Origin: Roseburia sp. CAG:10041_57
Lineage (GTDB): Bacteria; Bacillota; Clostridia; Lachnospirales; Lachnospiraceae
Assembly: GCA_001916965.1 (NCBI GenBank)
Contig: MNTL01000006.1
Location: 1-14,873, forward strand
Length of the DNA: 14,873 nucleotides
Direction: 5' to 3'
This document shows, piece by piece, positions 14,827-14,873 of the stretch. How positions within the stretch are numbered: position 1 is the stretch's first letter; the number at the start of each line of letters is the position of its first letter. The translations under genes were made by a program, and so were the position numbers. Below the pieces are notes generated by a model. It worked only from the letters and a program-made list of their open reading frames with translations. It was not told where the DNA came from and did no database searches.

Positions 14827-14850
14827 GGTATAATTGAACCATCGGAGGTG
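14827..14850 (+). promoter_or_regulatory. Extended -10 promoter and ribosome binding site of the right-edge gene
   Basis: A perfect TATAAT at 14829-14834 preceded by TGG (14826-14828 read as T-G-G) makes an extended -10. The strong GGAGGTG (14844-14850) ends 6 bases before an ATG. The -35 is weak (TTAATT or TTTAAT at about 16-17 bp). The transcript would have a leader of only about 15-20 bases. Confidence 0.55.
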
Positions 14851-14856
14851 CCAATT

Positions 14857-14873
14857 ATGCCTAATACAATTAA
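14857..14873 (+). CDS. Start of a gene cut by the window edge
   Basis: ATG followed by codons for Pro-Asn-Thr-Ile, then the window ends. The strong ribosome binding site and promoter just upstream make this a real gene start. Nothing can be said about its product. Confidence 0.5.

Overview
The window looks like a piece of a gut-type Firmicutes chromosome, most likely Lachnospiraceae. The base for this is moderate-to-low GC, strong AGGAG-type ribosome binding sites, and protein families that are greatly expanded in that group: the AAA-ATPase-like/PDDEXK_9 fusion and the Rpn/PDDEXK_2 'recombination-promoting nuclease'. The taxon is inferred from family content, not from a marker gene. The region is accessory in character: surface-polysaccharide genes mixed with nuclease-fold genes, two insertion-sequence traces and gene remnants.

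Layout from left to right. Positions 1-130 are unassigned and hold a small inverted repeat. Positions 131-470 carry an orphan C-terminal piece of an Rpn nuclease gene (minus strand), framed by a 14-bp direct repeat. A GT4-like glycosyltransferase (576-1568) is the only full plus-strand gene. It converges on a 1201-residue protein (1583-5188, minus) that I cannot place in a named family; it is mostly alpha-helical and ends in a segment that resembles a PD-(D/E)XK nuclease fold. Behind a 17-bp hairpin follow an AAA-ATPase-like/PD-(D/E)XK fusion (5284-6984, minus) and a full-length Rpn family nuclease (7085-8128, minus), each with a recognisable promoter. A strong terminator (8234-8279) separates these from a 12-13-span membrane protein (8285-9724, minus), a candidate Wzy-type polymerase or ligase.

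From about 9725 the sequence becomes markedly AT-rich. Positions 10024-10497 hold a decayed IS3-family transposase (OrfB). Next come an alpha-1,2-fucosyltransferase of family GT11 (10592-11530, minus) and, upstream of it and overlapping by 4 bp, a Wzx-type flippase (11527-13032, minus, TTG start). Together they form a compact, very AT-rich cassette that was probably acquired laterally. An IS1380-family element (about 13113-14755) sits directly upstream of the flippase. Its transposase is frameshifted by an apparent one-base loss near the start codon. At the right edge a new plus-strand gene begins (ATG at 14857) behind an extended -10 promoter and a strong ribosome binding site.

How the parts work together (inference): the glycosyltransferase, Wzy-like protein, fucosyltransferase and flippase are the remains or a segment of a capsule/exopolysaccharide locus that makes a fucosylated repeat unit, exports it and polymerises it. 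The three co-oriented genes at 1583-8128 form a separate block whose common feature is a real or probable PD-(D/E)XK nuclease fold. That block, and especially the 1201-residue protein, is the best candidate here for an undescribed system. No RNA genes and no CRISPR arrays were seen.
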